DNA from: an uncultured Alcaligenaceae bacterium
GTDB lineage: Bacteria > Pseudomonadota > Gammaproteobacteria > Burkholderiales > Burkholderiaceae_B
DNA: 15,937 nt
Reading direction: 5' to 3'
Assembly: GCA_937897265.1 (NCBI GenBank)
Contig: CALCPT010000033.1
Span: forward strand, 1-15,937
Shown here: in pieces, positions 14,277-15,937 of the stretch
Layout of the letters: each line of letters opens with the position of its first letter
Numbering within the stretch: the first letter of the stretch is position 1
Program-made: the position numbers and the translations under genes
The notes under the pieces: generated by a model
The model's database searches: none
Told to the model about the DNA's origin: nothing
Seen by the model: the letters and a program-made list of their open reading frames with translations, nothing else

Positions 14277-14675
14277 ATGCTAATCGTCACCTCAATCATC
14301 GCCGCCGTATTAACAACCGTCTTCATCAGACTATCTTTCAACGTCATTGGATTGAGAAGAAAGAATAAAGTGGGTCTGGGAAGCGGCGGCCACGAAGATC
14401 TTGAGCGCGCCATTCGCGCCCAAGGCAACTTCGCGGAGTATGTTCCGTTTGGACTGATATTACTCGCTTGCCTTGAGTTAAACGGTGCCACTTGGTGGTT
14501 AGTTGCGATCCCAGGCCTGGCGCTTATTATTGGGCGTTTGATTCACGCGATCGGCATCAACACACCGCCACCCGATTTCAGCAAGCGAGTGCTTGGAATG
14601 AAATTTACTTTTTTTACGCTCATGGCCTTGGTTGTTTTGAACTTGGGTTGGTCGCTCTATAAGTTAGTTGCCTGA
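14277..14675 (+). CDS. MAPEG-family membrane protein
   Basis: The 132-residue integral membrane protein has four predicted helices (about 2-23, 55-75, 74-90 and 107-131). The segment ERAIRAQGNFAEYVPFGLILL (about 43-63) is the signature of the MAPEG family (PF01124), whose eukaryotic members are glutathione transferases and eicosanoid synthases. Bacterial members usually have no assigned substrate. The length is normal. It follows the choloylglycine hydrolase gene by 7 nt without a strong ribosome binding site of its own, apart from a GAG close to the ATG. Translation is probably coupled to the upstream gene. Confidence 0.88.
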   Translation: MLIVTSIIAAVLTTVFIRLSFNVIGLRRKNKVGLGSGGHEDLERAIRAQGNFAEYVPFGLILLACLELNGATWWLVAIPGLALIIGRLIHAIGINTPPPDFSKRVLGMKFTFFTLMALVVLNLGWSLYKLVA

Positions 14676-14743
14676 TAAGCAGCTTCAAACTCGATGACAC
14701 ACCCTCGCGGGGACTCCTTCAACACTTCAGGTAACGCTTAGTT

Positions 14744-15937
14744 ATGCATGGAAATCTGATTCGAAACACACAACTCGACACGCTGGGCAAAGGTTTAGGC
14801 TATGTACCCTCAGGTAGCACCTTCGCAGCGAGTGGCTCGCTAGGCTGGAATATTCTGAACGAAGATGTGAGCTTGCCAGTTGCTGTTTTACGTCAGAGCC
14901 GCATCGAACATAATCTAGTCTGGATGAAGCAGTTTATCGAACGCTACGGCGTCGAACTTGCTCCGCACGGCAAAACGACTATGAGCCCAGAGCTGTTTCA
15001 AATGCAGCTCAAGCACGGTGCTTGGGGCATTACCCTTGCAACAGCTTCGCAAGTCCAAGCCGCGGCGACGCACGGCATCCCTCGCGTCATTATGGCAAAC
15101 CAATTGGTCGGCAAAGGCAATATGGCGATCATCGCCCGCTTGCAACAGGCTGATCCAAGTTTCTACTTTTGTTGCATTGTTGATTCAGCGGCAAACGCTG
15201 ACGCGCTTGGCAAGTATTTTTCTGAGCACAAACAAACATTAAAAATATTGCTCGAATATGGAGTAGGTGGTGGACGCACTGGGATACGCGATCTCACACA
15301 GGAGCAGAGCGTGCTTGACGCCATCGCACGTTGGCCACAAGCGTTAAGTCTGGTCGGCGTTGAGCTCTATGAAGGTGTTTTAAGCGAAGAGGCAGCGATT
15401 AGAAGTCTCTTGCAACATGTGCTGGCCCGAACGCAGGCGCTAGCGCTACAAAACAAGTTTAAAGAGCCGCGCGTGATACTCAGTGGCGCGGGCTCTGCTT
15501 GGTTTGACGTTGTCGCTGAAGAGTTTGGTAATAAGCGCCTAGCGAACAATCAAACCTTGCAGGTCATCTTAAGACCAGGCTGCTATTTGACGCACGATGT
15601 GGGTGTGTATCTCAACGCTGAAAAGCGCATACAGGCCAGTAACCCTGTTGCGCGCGACATGGGTCGCAGCTTGTTACCTGCACTGCAACTGTGGGCCTAT
15701 GTACAAGCTATACCTGAGTCGAACCGAGCGATTATCGCTCTGGGTAAGCGCGACGCGGCGTTTGACGCTGGGATGCCGATCACTTCGTTACACTATCGGC
15801 CGGGCATCAGTCAGGCGCCTCAACTCGCGCCAAGCGACTGGAAAATTACAGCCATGATGGATCAGCATGCGTTTATGAGTATCCCCACCGGCGCTGACAT
15901 CGAAGTCGGCGATATGCTTGCGTTTGACATTTCGCAC
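14744..15937 (+). CDS. PLP-dependent D-amino acid deaminase / D-threonine aldolase-like protein, truncated by window end
   Basis: 398 codons are open to the last base of the window. The protein is a fold-type III PLP enzyme: an alanine racemase-like barrel (about 45-270) followed by a D-serine dehydratase-like C-terminal domain. APHGKTTMSPELF (73-85) contains the PLP lysine, Lys77. WGITLATASQVQAAATHG and MANQLVGKG are typical of the group annotated as amino acid deaminase (DSD1-like). LLEYGVGGGRTGIRD and LSGAGSAWFD are the phosphate-binding and barrel segments. The final residues, FDISH, are the start of the metal-ligand motif that continues with a Cys in relatives, so roughly 20-30 residues are missing. 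AGG lies 12 nt before the ATG, which is a long spacing. It is probably a separate unit from the MAPEG gene, 68 nt upstream. Confidence 0.87.
   Translation, partial: MHGNLIRNTQLDTLGKGLGYVPSGSTFAASGSLGWNILNEDVSLPVAVLRQSRIEHNLVWMKQFIERYGVELAPHGKTTMSPELFQMQLKHGAWGITLATASQVQAAATHGIPRVIMANQLVGKGNMAIIARLQQADPSFYFCCIVDSAANADALGKYFSEHKQTLKILLEYGVGGGRTGIRDLTQEQSVLDAIARWPQALSLVGVELYEGVLSEEAAIRSLLQHVLARTQALALQNKFKEPRVILSGAGSAWFDVVAEEFGNKRLANNQTLQVILRPGCYLTHDVGVYLNAEKRIQASNPVARDMGRSLLPALQLWAYVQAIPESNRAIIALGKRDAAFDAGMPITSLHYRPGISQAPQLAPSDWKITAMMDQHAFMSIPTGADIEVGDMLAFDISH

Noticed and set aside
1..15937. CRISPR array, tRNA, rRNA, insertion sequence or prophage
   Set aside because: On reading both strands I saw no regularly spaced repeats, no tRNA- or rRNA-like sequence, no transposase or integrase, and no terminal inverted repeats with target duplications.

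Overview
The window looks like one end of a short-read draft contig from a Gram-negative bacterium. The first 33 bases are Illumina TruSeq read-2 adapter, not genome. Nearly every secreted product carries a Gram-negative-style signal peptide. The gene set suggests a betaproteobacterium of the Burkholderiales, perhaps an Oxalobacteraceae/Undibacterium-like organism: a two-subunit molybdenum hydroxylase, a DSD1-like amino acid deaminase, a c5-type cytochrome, SbtA with a LysR regulator, and a periplasmic choloylglycine-hydrolase homologue. GC looks middling by eye. The taxonomic guess is inference. I see no phage, IS element, CRISPR array, tRNA or rRNA.

Layout. (a) 34-1522: a truncated minus-strand exported protein, a long intergenic region with two dyads, then an exported LprI-Ltp fusion protein that ends at a strong intrinsic terminator. 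(b) 1542-4273, minus strand: a [2Fe-2S] small subunit followed by a Tat-exported molybdopterin large subunit, forming one operon. (c) 4487-6454: an SGNH hydrolase, a cysteine-rich conserved hypothetical protein on the minus strand, and a DUF2306 membrane protein that looks N-terminally shortened. (d) 6635-9174: the acetoin operon alsS-alsD, in which AlsD carries an extra N-terminal ribbon-helix-helix-like segment. It is followed by an exported secretory-lipase-type hydrolase (9238-10533). (e) 10641-12975: a c5-like cytochrome, convergent with an SbtA-type bicarbonate transporter, which is divergent from a LysR regulator. (f) 13199-15937: an exported choloylglycine-hydrolase-family amidase, a MAPEG membrane protein directly behind it, and a PLP-dependent amino acid deaminase cut off by the window edge.

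How the genes fit together. AlsS makes alpha-acetolactate from two pyruvates and AlsD decarboxylates it to acetoin, an overflow or acid-limiting route. The 5-nt spacing indicates co-translation. The LysR gene is placed to control the divergent sbtA gene from an 84-bp shared promoter that contains a perfect 16-bp palindrome. The IorAB-type hydroxylase is a two-subunit enzyme with no FAD subunit and no cytochrome domain, so its electron acceptor is not encoded next to it.

I do not see a clearly new multi-gene system. The most distinctive items are the RHH-AlsD fusion and the LprI-Ltp fusion. The adapter sequence at the 5' end is the main quality issue.
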